IMG/VR virus record: IMGVR_UViG_3300025133_006513
Span: 1 to 53,288 of that record
DNA length: 53,288 bases
Direction: 5' to 3' (one strand)
From: a virus
In this document: positions 24,133 to 33,106 of the stretch, one piece after another
Position numbering within the stretch: the first letter of the stretch is position 1
Layout of the letters: the number at the start of each line of letters is the position of its first letter
Translations under genes and position numbers: made by a program
Notes under the pieces: generated by a model
Database searches by the model: none
What the model saw: the letters and a program-made list of their open reading frames with translations, nothing else
Told to the model about the DNA's origin: nothing

Positions 24133-25808
24133 TGGCACTCGTAGGCTTTCCAGAATATGGCGGTTCGACTGGACTCAAAGCGGTTCTTGGTGCGGCATGG
24201 GCTTCACACAACAACATGACTTTAGGCACTATCCTCGTCTTGCAGCGAGCCGACAACAATAGTGATTCTGCCTACTTCACCGAGGATGGGACCACGACAG
24301 GTGACGTACAATCGAACCGATTACGCGTGTATTTCAGCGGGTCTTCAAACACCATTTACCGTTCATTTTATGCAATAACAACCGGAGCGTCGTCACACTG
24401 GTTGGGTTATGGCTACGGCAACGGTGTTACCAGTCCAGATTATTCCTTTGGGGAACTACAAGCCTGGACGACTGCCGAGTATGGCGGGAATTCCTGGGGT
24501 GGTTGGAGTCCCCATTTAGATAGTTCGTCTATTGATCCAACAACGATGCTGTCTGCCCTAACCATCGCACCTCTCAACACATTCCAAGTCACGCAAGGTG
24601 GAAACATCATCCCGAACGGTGAGCAGTATTGGGGCTACGATCACCCCACCTCGATGTACTCCGGTGACGCCGATATAACCTTCACGTTCGCAGTGGAAAA
24701 TCTTGGCGAAGGTGTGCTTGCTGTTGACTCAGTGACGTTGGGGGATAACGGTAAGGGTAACTTCGCATTAGACGGAACGAACGCTGTAACTACTGGAACA
24801 CTCATTGGTGCGGCAAGCTCCGCTAACCTCGTCATTAAGTGGACGAACGATGACGCGGCTGACCTGCACCAGGATCGTGTGCTAATCACTGTCAGCACTT
24901 CCGCAGGGGATTATGTGTTTCCGGTGCAAATCAATTACTTCGGAACACATACAGGGGGAACAAAAGCATTGAAGGCGGTGTTGACGGGTGCAGCGTGGAA
25001 CGACAACCCACACAGCCAGAGCGACATCATCTACCTGCAACCCTGCCACTATGATTCCTCCTACCACTATTGGTCCGAAAATGGGGAGTACGATGACCCC
25101 GGACCCACCAATCGTATGCAGATTTACTGGGGATTCTCCTACCCCGGTACAGGTAGCTCTTGCTCGAAAGTTATGTCTATCAATCTTCTGAGCACGGGGA
25201 GTGCAGGTTTTGCAGTTGCCAATTGGAACTGCTGGGGTGTCGGTTCAGCACATCCTAACGCACCTACTACCTGGACAAGTGCAGTCTTCGCAGATTGGTT
25301 GCAAACAATGACGTCGGCGCAGAGTGCTTGGGCAAGTTCTTATCTGTCTAGTTGGAACACCTTCTTCACGACGAGCGCTCCGGCTGTTATTAACCAACCC
25401 CTCGATGTATTCACGGTCACGAAAGTCTCAGACCCCGGCACCTTACAAATCACACAAGAGGGTCGCGTGCTTTCGGATGCTGTTGGTTCCTATCACATCG
25501 GTACAAGAGTTTCTGCCGATGTTGCAATTGCCACCAAACGAACGTGGACGTTCACAATTGAAAACACAGACGTGACGGATGGATTGACCATTTCAGGTAT
25601 CGTACCTCCAGCCGGTTTCACGGTAGACTATGATACAGCGTTCCTCGGCCCTGGCGCGACCCTTGATGTGACTGTAGAGATAGCACCTGGAGATCCAGCA
25701 TCGCTTTCCGGGGACATACATATCTTCTCGTCAGATAATGCCGATTTTACCATCCCGATCACCGGTGTCCGGATGATCCAGCCCACATCCTTGCAGGTAG
25801 GCGCATGA
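24132..25808 (+). CDS. Fibre- or adhesin-like protein with duplicated Ig-like modules
   Basis: 558 aa, start overlaps the previous stop (TAATG). It consists of two copies of about 275 residues. Each has an aromatic-rich beta module starting LKAVL(T)GAAW and then a module of the type TFTFAVENLGEGVLAVDSV / TWTFTIENTDVTDGLTISG. The latter matches the Hydin/choice-of-anchor-D style immunoglobulin fold. No signal peptide and no catalytic motif. Probably a tail fibre or head appendage. Overlaps the next gene by 4 nt (ATGA). Confidence 0.6.
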   Translation: MALVGFPEYGGSTGLKAVLGAAWASHNNMTLGTILVLQRADNNSDSAYFTEDGTTTGDVQSNRLRVYFSGSSNTIYRSFYAITTGASSHWLGYGYGNGVTSPDYSFGELQAWTTAEYGGNSWGGWSPHLDSSSIDPTTMLSALTIAPLNTFQVTQGGNIIPNGEQYWGYDHPTSMYSGDADITFTFAVENLGEGVLAVDSVTLGDNGKGNFALDGTNAVTTGTLIGAASSANLVIKWTNDDAADLHQDRVLITVSTSAGDYVFPVQINYFGTHTGGTKALKAVLTGAAWNDNPHSQSDIIYLQPCHYDSSYHYWSENGEYDDPGPTNRMQIYWGFSYPGTGSSCSKVMSINLLSTGSAGFAVANWNCWGVGSAHPNAPTTWTSAVFADWLQTMTSAQSAWASSYLSSWNTFFTTSAPAVINQPLDVFTVTKVSDPGTLQITQEGRVLSDAVGSYHIGTRVSADVAIATKRTWTFTIENTDVTDGLTISGIVPPAGFTVDYDTAFLGPGATLDVTVEIAPGDPASLSGDIHIFSSDNADFTIPITGVRMIQPTSLQVGA

Positions 25809-26386
25809 CCACAGTACGACTGGATGATACGTACAGAAACGGCATCGGTACTCGCGATCCCGCGGGTGGCGGTATGGTTGCAGCAGACTCCACGCCCACA
25901 TGGGCTGTGTATGAGGACGCCAGCGATACAGCCATCCGCACCGGTAACTTCACGGCAAGAGCCGCCGTCACCGGCCGCTACCGCATGTCTGAGTCGATCA
26001 CCGAGGCCAACGGCTATGAGCTCTTCAAATACTACGAGGTCTGGGCCGAGACGACCGTCAACACCATTGACGAGGATGTTCCGATCGATCGGTTCATTGT
26101 GCTGCCTCAGCGACTAAGCTTGATCTGTGAGGTCAACGTGGTCACCGACAATGGTGATTTCACCCTGACAGACGTGGATACCCTGACCGGTACGAACGAT
26201 ATCCACAACGGCCAGTTCTTCGTATTCCTGACTGGCAACAACAGGGGTATTGCACGTAAAATTACGGATTACGTAGGCAGCACGCAGCAGGTCACATTCG
26301 AAGGTGCCGCTGGTGAAGCTGATGAAGAGTTCCCACTGACAGTGACCAGTGGCGACTTCTGCGAAATCATAGGATTGAATCGCTAA
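25805..26386 (+). CDS. Beta-rich virion protein, adhesin-like N-terminus
   Basis: 193 aa. Residues about 20-85 (ADSTPTWAVYEDASDTAI, FTARAAVTGRYRMSESI) look like an N-terminal module I recall from tail-associated phage proteins. The rest is beta sandwich-like with LTGTNDIHNGQFFVFLTG and ends CEIIGLNR. No catalytic motif. Coupled to the gene before by a 4-nt overlap. Confidence 0.55.
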   Translation: MTTVRLDDTYRNGIGTRDPAGGGMVAADSTPTWAVYEDASDTAIRTGNFTARAAVTGRYRMSESITEANGYELFKYYEVWAETTVNTIDEDVPIDRFIVLPQRLSLICEVNVVTDNGDFTLTDVDTLTGTNDIHNGQFFVFLTGNNRGIARKITDYVGSTQQVTFEGAAGEADEEFPLTVTSGDFCEIIGLNR

Positions 26387-26404
26387 TTTAACAAGGAGGT
26401 TATC

Positions 26405-26842
26405 ATGGCCAGTAAGGTCTACCACGAAGCCATTAAGCAAATGATGGAGGCTTACCTTGCATCATCGGACGATATCCGCTGTGCGTTGCTGATGACGAGT
26501 ACAGATGCCAACGTCACCGTCGACGCTGCGTTCCTGGATGATCTGTCGTTGGATGAATGCGATGGTACGAACTACGCTCGTAAGACGTTCAGTTCGGAAG
26601 CTGTAACAGATGACGATACCAACGATCGCGCGGAGTTCGATGCTGAGGATCTGGTTTGGTCCGCCCTCGGCAACGGTGCCCGTGAGATTGAAGGCGCGTT
26701 GATCTACCTGCACGTGACAGACGACACCGACAGCGTTCCCATTTGCTATATTGAGTTCGCCTCTACTATCAACCCTGGTGGTGGTGATCTGACGGTTACT
26801 TGGGATACAGAAGGTATCTTGCAGGGTTCATCTGCAACGTAA
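26405..26842 (+). CDS. Conserved small tail-module protein
   Basis: 145 aa with a perfect AAGGAGG site. The product carries DECDGTNYARKTF (about 54-66), EFDAEDLVWSALGNG and a C-terminal GGGDLTVTWDTEGIL. This set is one I recall from small conserved proteins next to phage tail-fibre genes. Mixed strand, acidic, no Lys-rich part. Function unknown; structural by context. Confidence 0.6.
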   Translation: MASKVYHEAIKQMMEAYLASSDDIRCALLMTSTDANVTVDAAFLDDLSLDECDGTNYARKTFSSEAVTDDDTNDRAEFDAEDLVWSALGNGAREIEGALIYLHVTDDTDSVPICYIEFASTINPGGGDLTVTWDTEGILQGSSAT

Positions 26843-26854
26843 GGTTGGTGATGA

Positions 26855-27508
26855 ATGCTTCAAGAACGCTTCTATTTCTTTGTAGGTGCTGAAGCGGCTG
26901 CGGGTGGTGAAACTGCCACCCCCAGTCCTGCCGTGATTACTTTTACGGCTGTTGCACCTACACTAGACCTGAGCGTTAGCCCGAGTCCTGCTGTGATTGA
27001 CTTCACAGCGGTGGCTCCGGCACCCTCTATCAGCGTCACAGCAACAGCCGCAGCGATCGATTTCACCGCGGTGACGCCAACGGTCAGTGTAAGCGTGTCA
27101 CCGTCGCCAGCAGCTATTACATTCACCGCCGTATCGCCGACGCTTGCCGTCAGCGTGGCGCCCGCAGCTGCAGCAATTGACTTCGCAGCCGTAGTGCCTT
27201 CGTTGGGCCTCAGCGTAAGCCCCAGCCCTGCTGCGATCACGTTTACAGCAGGCACAGGAACCCCAGCACTCGGGGCCATTACGATACCCAGCCCGGCTGT
27301 GATCACGTTTACAGCAGTGACGCCGACCTTAGACCTCAGCGTAGCGACAAGCCCCGCAGTGATCGATTTCACGGCTGTGGCCCCATCTGTGGCGATTAGC
27401 GTTAGCCCGAGCCCCGCCGTGATCGATTTCGTACCGGTGGTTCCCTTAGCTAGCGCGGGCAGTATTGCGTTATACTGGCATCACCTGAACACCATGCACA
27501 CGAGATAA
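26855..27508 (+). CDS. Repeat protein, probable fibre shaft
   Basis: 217 aa. After a short N-terminus it is built from about nine copies of a 20-residue unit of the form PSPAVIDFTAVAPTLDLSV. Each unit gives two short strands divided by Pro. Regular 20-residue repeats with hydrophobic alternation suggest a beta-solenoid or triple-stranded fibre. The C-terminus is a short hydrophobic and His-rich tail (ALYWHHLNTMHTR). The low complexity makes homology unsafe. It stands between two adhesin-like genes. Confidence 0.55.
   Translation: MLQERFYFFVGAEAAAGGETATPSPAVITFTAVAPTLDLSVSPSPAVIDFTAVAPAPSISVTATAAAIDFTAVTPTVSVSVSPSPAAITFTAVSPTLAVSVAPAAAAIDFAAVVPSLGLSVSPSPAAITFTAGTGTPALGAITIPSPAVITFTAVTPTLDLSVATSPAVIDFTAVAPSVAISVSPSPAVIDFVPVVPLASAGSIALYWHHLNTMHTR
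26920..27440 (+). repeat. 60-bp in-frame degenerate tandem repeat, about nine copies
   Basis: The coding strand repeats with a 60-bp period (one unit 63 bp), for example CCTGCTGTGATTGACTTCAC at 26986 and CCCGCCGTGATCGATTTC at 27414. Copies differ mainly at third positions, so the array is old and under protein-level selection. Confidence 0.8.
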
Positions 27509-27510
27509 TT

Positions 27511-28104
27511 ATGGCCACAATCATCAGACAATCCACAGCGGCGGTAGTCCGCGTCGGTCCAGCCGTGAATAGCACGGATGGCGTTACGCCAATCACCACG
27601 CTGGCGTTAGCCGCTGCCGACCAGGCAGAGGTCTTGAAGGCTGCGGGTGCAGCTACTGTTGATATCAGTGGTGGTACTATGGCGGCGGTGGCGGGCGCAG
27701 ACGGGTGGTATGACCTAACCCTCACTGCGGCGTACACGAACACGATAGGCGATCTGTCGATCATTATCCAAGACGCGTCGCTGTGTTTACCAGTATTCGC
27801 TAAGTTCCAGGTTGTTGAAGAGACGGTGTACGACGCGTTGTATGCTGCTGGCGCTGTGGGCTACGGCGGGGTTGGTAGCGGAGCATCTGCCACGACCATC
27901 ATCTGCCAAGTCAGTGGGCTGCCGATCGACGGCGTGGAGGTCTGGATTACCACAGACGCTGCAGGTTTGAATGTTGTAGCGGGTACGCTGGTAAGCGATG
28001 CATTAGGCGAAGCAGACTTCATGTTGGATCCTGGTACGTACTACGCATGGCGACAGAAAAGCGGTTACAACTTCACTAACCCCACATCCATAACGGTGAG
28101 CTAA
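27511..28104 (+). CDS. Adhesin-like protein with C-terminal Ig-like domain
   Basis: 197 aa. The N-terminal domain (about 10-105; VRVGPAVNSTDGVTPIT, GWYDLTLTAAYTNTIG, FAKFQVV) is a beta-rich module I recall from phage structural proteins. After a Gly/Ser linker the C-terminal 65 residues (GLPIDGVEVWITTDAAG, SDALGEADFMLDPGTYYAWR) look like a carboxypeptidase-regulatory or CnaB-type beta sandwich. Probably a receptor-facing part of the tail or head. Confidence 0.6.
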   Translation: MATIIRQSTAAVVRVGPAVNSTDGVTPITTLALAAADQAEVLKAAGAATVDISGGTMAAVAGADGWYDLTLTAAYTNTIGDLSIIIQDASLCLPVFAKFQVVEETVYDALYAAGAVGYGGVGSGASATTIICQVSGLPIDGVEVWITTDAAGLNVVAGTLVSDALGEADFMLDPGTYYAWRQKSGYNFTNPTSITVS

Positions 28105-28105
28105 C

Positions 28106-29062
28106 ATGGCTGACATTACGATCAATGAAGGCGAATTGGCAACAGCTGACCTGTCACAAGCCGCGACAGATCAAAGTATGGATATCTGTGCGCCTGTGGT
28201 TAGTGAAGCGTTTGACGAGCAGCTGCTCTCTAAGAAGCGAGCATGCATGGTTCGCGAGGCTACAGTACCTACGCTGCAGATCACTATGCGGGACAAGGTA
28301 GGCAACGCACTCGACCTGACGCAGTATTCGATCGGCTCTGGGAGCTCAAGCTCTAGCTCGGGCTCGCTCGGCGGTACTGTGCAGATTCGCTTCCGTGAGG
28401 CTTCCCTGGTTGTCTCCACGACATATGCTGTGTCTGCGACCATTGTCGAGGCCACGGCAGGACTAGTCTCCTGCACCGTACCAACACAGGTAATGTCGCG
28501 TCCGGGAATCTGGTTCGCTGAAGCAGGGGCGCTGGACTCTGATGACAACCTGATGTTCACAGAAGAAGTATACCTCTGGGTTGAGCACTCGGCCTGGACA
28601 GCCAGTCCATCCAGTTACGTACACGGCCCGCCGGCGGTCGACGAACTGCGGCTCGCACTACGGGATAACAGCCCGTACGAGAACGAGCTCACAGAGGAGT
28701 ACGACTATGGCATCGTGGAGATGTGCCACGCTGCTATCCGTACGATCAACTACTGGAACGAGCAACCACCGATCATCGCGATCGCCCGGTACTCAACAAT
28801 TACCTTCCCGTTCCGGGAGATCTGGACACGGGGTACCAAGCTGTTCTTGTTCCAGATGGCAGAAGAACACTATCGGCGTAATCACTTCAAGCACAGCTCT
28901 GGCGGTGTGACCTCGGACGACAAGAACCGGCATCGCGAGTATAACGCGGCTGTGCGAGAGGAGTTCGCGCTCTTCCGTCAGTTGGTTATGCACCAGAAGG
29001 CCCGTATCAACGCAGGTCAATGCTTCTCCACCTTGGGCAGTGGTTACGGCTTTCAACAGTAA
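28106..29062 (+). CDS. Two-part virion protein: Ig-like N-terminus and helical C-terminus
   Basis: 318 aa. Residues about 50-170 (TLQITMRDKVGNALDLTQYS) have the pattern of an N-terminal BppU-like beta domain interrupted by a Ser run (GSSSSSSGSLGG). Residues about 180-318 are helical (VDELRLALRDNSPYENEL, REEFALFRQLVMHQKARI), like a head-tail connector or adaptor protein. Its location at the junction of fibre and neck genes fits a connector with an added surface domain. No family assignment is certain. Confidence 0.55.
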   Translation: MADITINEGELATADLSQAATDQSMDICAPVVSEAFDEQLLSKKRACMVREATVPTLQITMRDKVGNALDLTQYSIGSGSSSSSSGSLGGTVQIRFREASLVVSTTYAVSATIVEATAGLVSCTVPTQVMSRPGIWFAEAGALDSDDNLMFTEEVYLWVEHSAWTASPSSYVHGPPAVDELRLALRDNSPYENELTEEYDYGIVEMCHAAIRTINYWNEQPPIIAIARYSTITFPFREIWTRGTKLFLFQMAEEHYRRNHFKHSSGGVTSDDKNRHREYNAAVREEFALFRQLVMHQKARINAGQCFSTLGSGYGFQQ

Positions 29063-29074
29063 TAGGAGCCAATC

Positions 29075-29443
29075 ATGGCCACTAACGTAATTAACGTCAA
29101 TGTTACAGGGTCGGTAGCCAACGGCGTCACTGAGTCATTTTCGCCAGGAGCCGTGAAGATCGATCAAGATGCGATTGGTATGCACGGTACGTTGGTATCC
29201 GTGGGCTTTGCCGCTGAGGAAGATATGCCCGTCGGTGACGTTACCGTCATGGGGTGGCTCTTCCTGCTTAACATCGACGAAACTAACTACGTCACCTGGG
29301 GTCCGAAGTCTGGAACCATGGTGGCCTGTGGTCGTCTTGAGCCTGGAGAGCCTGCGTGCCTCAGAGTCGAGCCTGGCGTAACAATCAGATGGCAGGCTGA
29401 CACCGCTGATGTGCAAGTGAAAATGCTACTGCTCGAAGACTAA
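29075..29443 (+). CDS. Small beta-rich virion protein
   Basis: 122 aa behind AATAGGAGCC. Predicted all-beta (MHGTLVSVGFAAEEDMPVGD, VTVMGWLFLLNI, ACLRVEPGVTIRWQ). Size and fold suggest a small neck, decoration or tail component. No motif recognised. It is followed by the TTGTTC-type dyad at 29446. Confidence 0.55.
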   Translation: MATNVINVNVTGSVANGVTESFSPGAVKIDQDAIGMHGTLVSVGFAAEEDMPVGDVTVMGWLFLLNIDETNYVTWGPKSGTMVACGRLEPGEPACLRVEPGVTIRWQADTADVQVKMLLLED

Positions 29444-29445
29444 TC

Positions 29446-29461
29446 TTGTTCATGAGATCAA
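29446..29461. promoter_or_regulatory. TTGTTC-type dyad upstream of the neck gene
   Basis: TTGTTCATGAGATCAA has imperfect dyad symmetry (TTGnTC-N4-GAnCAA). It sits directly before the ATG at 29466, with AAAATC between. The palindrome at 9862 has the same layout (AAAATCT then ATG). No Shine-Dalgarno sequence is seen, so the element replaces it. Confidence 0.4.
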
Positions 29462-29465
29462 AATC

Positions 29466-30272
29466 ATGCCATTAACTCGCAGCACTGAAGCGTTTGAACG
29501 CATCTATGTCGACTACGCTGTGCCCGGCTCGGCCACGGTGACATGGGAGGTACGTAAGAGCCTTCTGGATACCCAGCCCTGGACATTCCAGTTGCAGGTT
29601 AATCGGGACGGTGGTGGCGAGACATGGTCTAACGTAGGTTCTGCGGTAGTCAACGCCTACACAGCGATTGATGACACGCAGCGGCAGTATGGTAAATCGC
29701 TTCGTCTGGGCTACCGGGTCGTCCTGACGACGCCCGAGGACACGTACACGAGCAATGAGGCCCAGGTGCTTGGCAAGCTGTCCAAGCGTCAGTGGTTACA
29801 GGCACGTGCTATTCGCCGTAGAGCTACCCTAGAGGCACGCGGGCTCACCAGTTTGCCTGGGTATCTGATGAAGCGTAAGTTGTACGGGACGGCCTGTACG
29901 GTCTGCATAGACCCTATCACCAAGGGTATCCTCAACTCCGACTGTACGACATGCAACGGTACAGGCATGACAGACGGGTACTGGACCGCCGTCCAAGATA
30001 CCATGATCGATATTCAGCCCGAGGGTAACGACACCAAGCGTAGCCAGACGGGTACTGTCAATGATATCGGTTTGATGGCTAAGTTCGTCGCACCGCCTAT
30101 GATGCACAGGAACGACATCTGGATCGATGCGAATAGCGATCGTCGTTATGTCGTGCATGCTGTGAAGAGTCTCGCTGAAGTCAACCGTGTACCTGTCGTT
30201 ATCGCCGCCGAGCTACGGCTGGCTGAGTTCAATGACGTCATCTACACTATAGACCCCACTGAGGGCAGCTAA
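29466..30272 (+). CDS. Neck / head-tail connector protein with zinc-ribbon-like cysteines
   Basis: 268 aa. The N-terminal about 90 residues are a beta sandwich (VTWEVRKSLLDTQPWTFQLQ). A helix (KRQWLQARAIRRRATLEARG) leads to ACTVCIDPITKGILNSDC..TCNGTG (about 140-162). This is two CxxC pairs that should bind zinc, and I recall the pattern in neck proteins of other large phages. A C-terminal beta domain ends the chain. It lies just ahead of the tail-completion and sheath genes. The stop overlaps the start of the next gene by 1 nt. Confidence 0.6.
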   Translation: MPLTRSTEAFERIYVDYAVPGSATVTWEVRKSLLDTQPWTFQLQVNRDGGGETWSNVGSAVVNAYTAIDDTQRQYGKSLRLGYRVVLTTPEDTYTSNEAQVLGKLSKRQWLQARAIRRRATLEARGLTSLPGYLMKRKLYGTACTVCIDPITKGILNSDCTTCNGTGMTDGYWTAVQDTMIDIQPEGNDTKRSQTGTVNDIGLMAKFVAPPMMHRNDIWIDANSDRRYVVHAVKSLAEVNRVPVVIAAELRLAEFNDVIYTIDPTEGS

Positions 30273-30445
30273 TGACTGAGCAAAGTAAGTTACAAGAGAA
30301 GAAGCAGGAGGTGGAGCACCCTTTTCTGGAAAAGATCAGTATCCATGAGTGGATACCTGATGTGGAGGTGTTCGAGAGCATCGATCGATTCATGGAGGCT
30401 GTCGGTAAGGATAAGGGTCCAGAACAGTGGCACAAGAAAAAGTAG
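30272..30445 (+). CDS. 57-residue acidic/basic helical protein
   Basis: A short frame that starts in TAATG overlap with the neck gene and ends TAG 9 nt before the next ATG. The product starts MTEQSKLQEKKQEVEHPF, continues EWIPDVEVFESIDRFMEAV and ends WHKKK. It is helical, highly charged and has no Cys. Exact packing between two coupled genes makes it credible despite its size. Function unknown. Confidence 0.55.
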   Translation: MTEQSKLQEKKQEVEHPFLEKISIHEWIPDVEVFESIDRFMEAVGKDKGPEQWHKKK

Positions 30446-30454
30446 GGCTAACTG

Positions 30455-31114
30455 ATGACTGAAGACAGAACATTCCAAGAAAGCAACCTGTGCTCGCTCG
30501 GGCCACGACCCCAGATCATGACTGGGCTGTTTATCACAGAGCTGCGCAAGCACTTCTCCTCAGCAGACAACATTGAGCACGATGTATTTCGTGAGCGATT
30601 GTTCACCCAAACTACAGCTACAGCTACCACAGCGTCGGACACAACAGGCATCCTGATCGAAGACGCTACTGTCTGGACACCCACACGCACCCAGAACCGT
30701 CCGGCCATCGTGGTGAAGCGAAACGCCTGGAAGCACTTGAAACGACTCACAATGGCCAACTCAGGTGTCGACAGCGATGGTAACACCCAGCACGTGAAAT
30801 TCTGGCGTGGAAGTCATACAATGTTCTGTATAGCCCCAAACGGCGGGGAAGCGGAAACATTAGCAGCAGAGACGTACCGCTTCCTGATGCATTGGGGTCC
30901 GTTTATGCGGAAGTACTTCTCGCTGCTGCTGTTCGAGTTAGTCGACGTTGGACCGGTAACTATAGTAAAAGAAGCGTCAAACCATTACGCTGTACCGATC
31001 ACGGTGGCGTATGGTTGGAGTGAGCAGTGGACTATTCGTAAGCACGTTCCTCCGCTTGAGGATCTACGACTATCCCAGCTCTTCCAGACATACAGAGACG
31101 CTGAGGACACTTAA
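30455..31114 (+). CDS. Probable tail completion / terminator protein
   Basis: 219 aa. Mixed alpha/beta. It starts with a charged helix (IMTGLFITELRKHFSSADNI), then strands (RPAIVVKRNAWKHLKRLTM, HVKFWRGSHTMFCIAPNGGE), a helix (TLAAETYRFLMHWGPFMRKYF) and a final strand block (HYAVPITVAYGWSEQWTI). The fold order and the location directly upstream of the sheath gene fit a tail-terminator (gp U/gp15-like) protein. No sequence signature proves it. Confidence 0.45.
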   Translation: MTEDRTFQESNLCSLGPRPQIMTGLFITELRKHFSSADNIEHDVFRERLFTQTTATATTASDTTGILIEDATVWTPTRTQNRPAIVVKRNAWKHLKRLTMANSGVDSDGNTQHVKFWRGSHTMFCIAPNGGEAETLAAETYRFLMHWGPFMRKYFSLLLFELVDVGPVTIVKEASNHYAVPITVAYGWSEQWTIRKHVPPLEDLRLSQLFQTYRDAEDT

Positions 31115-31125
31115 AGGAGAGATAC

Positions 31126-33033
31126 ATGTCTTTTGTCTTCACTCATGAGCAAGTCATGAGAGAGGGGCACACGTTTGGCGTAAACGTACTAGCTTCACAA
31201 CGCGTTGTCATTGTCGGCGAGAATGCCCAAACCTTCAGCCACGAACCTGTCGGTACATATACCGGGGGTGCTGCTGCATATCCGTACCCGCAGCTGCCTG
31301 ATGACGCTATCGTTGACACACGCGGGGCCAGCGTCACAGCAACAAACGTCTTGCTCAGATACGCCCAAGCTGAGGCATCGCCCGTGGCTGCAACCCAGCC
31401 GAACCACCTAGGTGTTAAAACTGAGGTGGCAGGTGCCCGTGGGTTCCGCGTAGGTGATATTGTCAAACTGCCGGGGCGTAGTGCTGAGATCATGGCAGTC
31501 ATGCCTGGCGATGATGGGTTCTCTACGCTGGTGCTGAGTCGCAATATCCCTGTGGATTGCCGGGAAGCCGCTGTGTTTGATGTAGACTTCTGTCTGCTGA
31601 TAAACAATGTGTCGCTACCGCAGGCCTCCTGTACCAAAGAGCGATTCACGATACCTCGCGATCTGCGATTGCTGACATCAGCGTGGGCCCCCGACAATAA
31701 ACCGATCGCTCTGCCTGTTATCGAGGCTGACATCGCGATCACCTACAAAATCTGGTACAGTACCGACGCTGCCGCTGTTAAGACGATCCACTGCGATGAG
31801 GATCTCCAGGCTATCCGCGGAGATGTCGTCAGCGAGAATGATCTGAAAATGGCTACGTCGTTGGCTTTCCTCAACGCTGGCGGACGCCCTGTCTCCTACA
31901 TCGCAGTGCCCGAGCCCTTGGCCACACAATCATGGATTGCCGCTCTCAACCGTATAGATGATGGCTACAGCATTGTGCCGTGCACGACAGACCCCGAGGT
32001 CCTCACTGCAGTCACTGACTTCGTGGATCAACGGTCCAAACCAGAAGTCGGCCGAGAGTGTGTGGCGTGGTTCTCGCTGGCGACCCCCAACAGGCGTGTG
32101 ATTGCAGATGCCAGCAACAGCGTCGATTTCGAGCCGTTGGCTGGGGAATTGGTTAGCACAGGTGGCGGTGCTGTAGTCGAGGTGCCTGCGGGAAATGCCC
32201 GATTCATGTCGCTGGGAGTGGAAAAAGGCGACATATTACACGTACATGGCGCCGACGAGTACGTAATTGAGGAAGTCGTTAACGACGACAGCATACGCCT
32301 ACAGGGCGATCAATTTGACCATACAGGCCCCGTGGCTATCCACATATGGCGAAGATTGGATGCTGACGGTGTAGCCACAGCAATCGCAGATAAGGCAGCC
32401 TCCTACAGGAATAAACGTATCAGAGCAGTATGGCCAAACACGCTGACGGTCAACTATGACGACGACAGGTACGCTGGCGGCTGGTGCTTATGTGCAGCGT
32501 TGGCTGGGCTACGATCGGGCTGCGTGCCCCACCGGGACCTAACGGGTGTTCAATTGCTGGGTATCTCGCATATCCCAGCTTCCCCTCGCCTAGATAGCGA
32601 TCAATTGGATATGATGGCTGAATGCGGGGTGTGGGTCGTGGAACAGCAGGGTGATAACATCATCACACGGCGTGCCATCACTACTGCCGGATTGACCGAT
32701 CCCGGTTCGCGTGCTGAGGCAATTGTCACGAATCTTGACTCGATTAACAGGGGATTACGCGACTCCCTGCGGAAAGCAATGCAAACTGTGGCAATTACGG
32801 GTCGGTTCCAAGCCCGCGTTGCTGGTAAACTACGGAAGACGATGGAGGGATTAATTGGACGCAAGGCTACCTCCATTGGTGCTCAACTGATAGCAGGAGA
32901 TATCGAGGTGATGCGTCGACACGTATTCCTCGAAGGTAGTTTGGTTTTGAATGTAAAACTCACGATCCCGACCGGTTTCGGAAGTGATCGGAGCACCCCC
33001 ACGATAGATGTACATCAGACGGTGATCGCATAA
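31126..33033 (+). CDS. Contractile tail sheath protein
   Basis: 635 aa with AAAGGAGAG upstream. The N-terminal part (VNVLASQRVVIVGENAQ) is the usual strand that enters a sheath core. A large middle domain (about 60-430) is beta-rich. The C-terminal about 150 residues return to the core with helices (INRGLRDSLRKAMQTVAI, LRKTMEGLIGRKA) and end in a strand LVLNVKLTIPTGFG, the typical sheath C-terminal arm. The order sheath then tube (33107) supports it. This is the main evidence for a myovirus. Confidence 0.65.
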   Translation: MSFVFTHEQVMREGHTFGVNVLASQRVVIVGENAQTFSHEPVGTYTGGAAAYPYPQLPDDAIVDTRGASVTATNVLLRYAQAEASPVAATQPNHLGVKTEVAGARGFRVGDIVKLPGRSAEIMAVMPGDDGFSTLVLSRNIPVDCREAAVFDVDFCLLINNVSLPQASCTKERFTIPRDLRLLTSAWAPDNKPIALPVIEADIAITYKIWYSTDAAAVKTIHCDEDLQAIRGDVVSENDLKMATSLAFLNAGGRPVSYIAVPEPLATQSWIAALNRIDDGYSIVPCTTDPEVLTAVTDFVDQRSKPEVGRECVAWFSLATPNRRVIADASNSVDFEPLAGELVSTGGGAVVEVPAGNARFMSLGVEKGDILHVHGADEYVIEEVVNDDSIRLQGDQFDHTGPVAIHIWRRLDADGVATAIADKAASYRNKRIRAVWPNTLTVNYDDDRYAGGWCLCAALAGLRSGCVPHRDLTGVQLLGISHIPASPRLDSDQLDMMAECGVWVVEQQGDNIITRRAITTAGLTDPGSRAEAIVTNLDSINRGLRDSLRKAMQTVAITGRFQARVAGKLRKTMEGLIGRKATSIGAQLIAGDIEVMRRHVFLEGSLVLNVKLTIPTGFGSDRSTPTIDVHQTVIA

Positions 33034-33106
33034 GGTGCCGGCCGGCAACGGTATAAAGCCAAGACCACAGGGAAGTGGCAGTCCTTGTTTTATAAGGAGG
33101 TAGTTC
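33034..33106 (+). promoter_or_regulatory. Spacer before the tail tube gene
   Basis: 73 nt with a perfect palindrome TGCCGGCCGGCA (33036-33047), a TATAAA -10-like box (33052-33057) without a clear -35, and TCCTT-gttttat-AAGGA (33082-33098). The last puts part of the AAGGAGG ribosome binding site in a stem. Could tune tube expression. Confidence 0.3.

Noticed and set aside
26872-27372. 166-codon minus-strand frame opposite the 20-residue repeat gene
   Set aside because: It arises from the 60-bp repeat read backwards and has no initiation signal; the + frame fits the operon.
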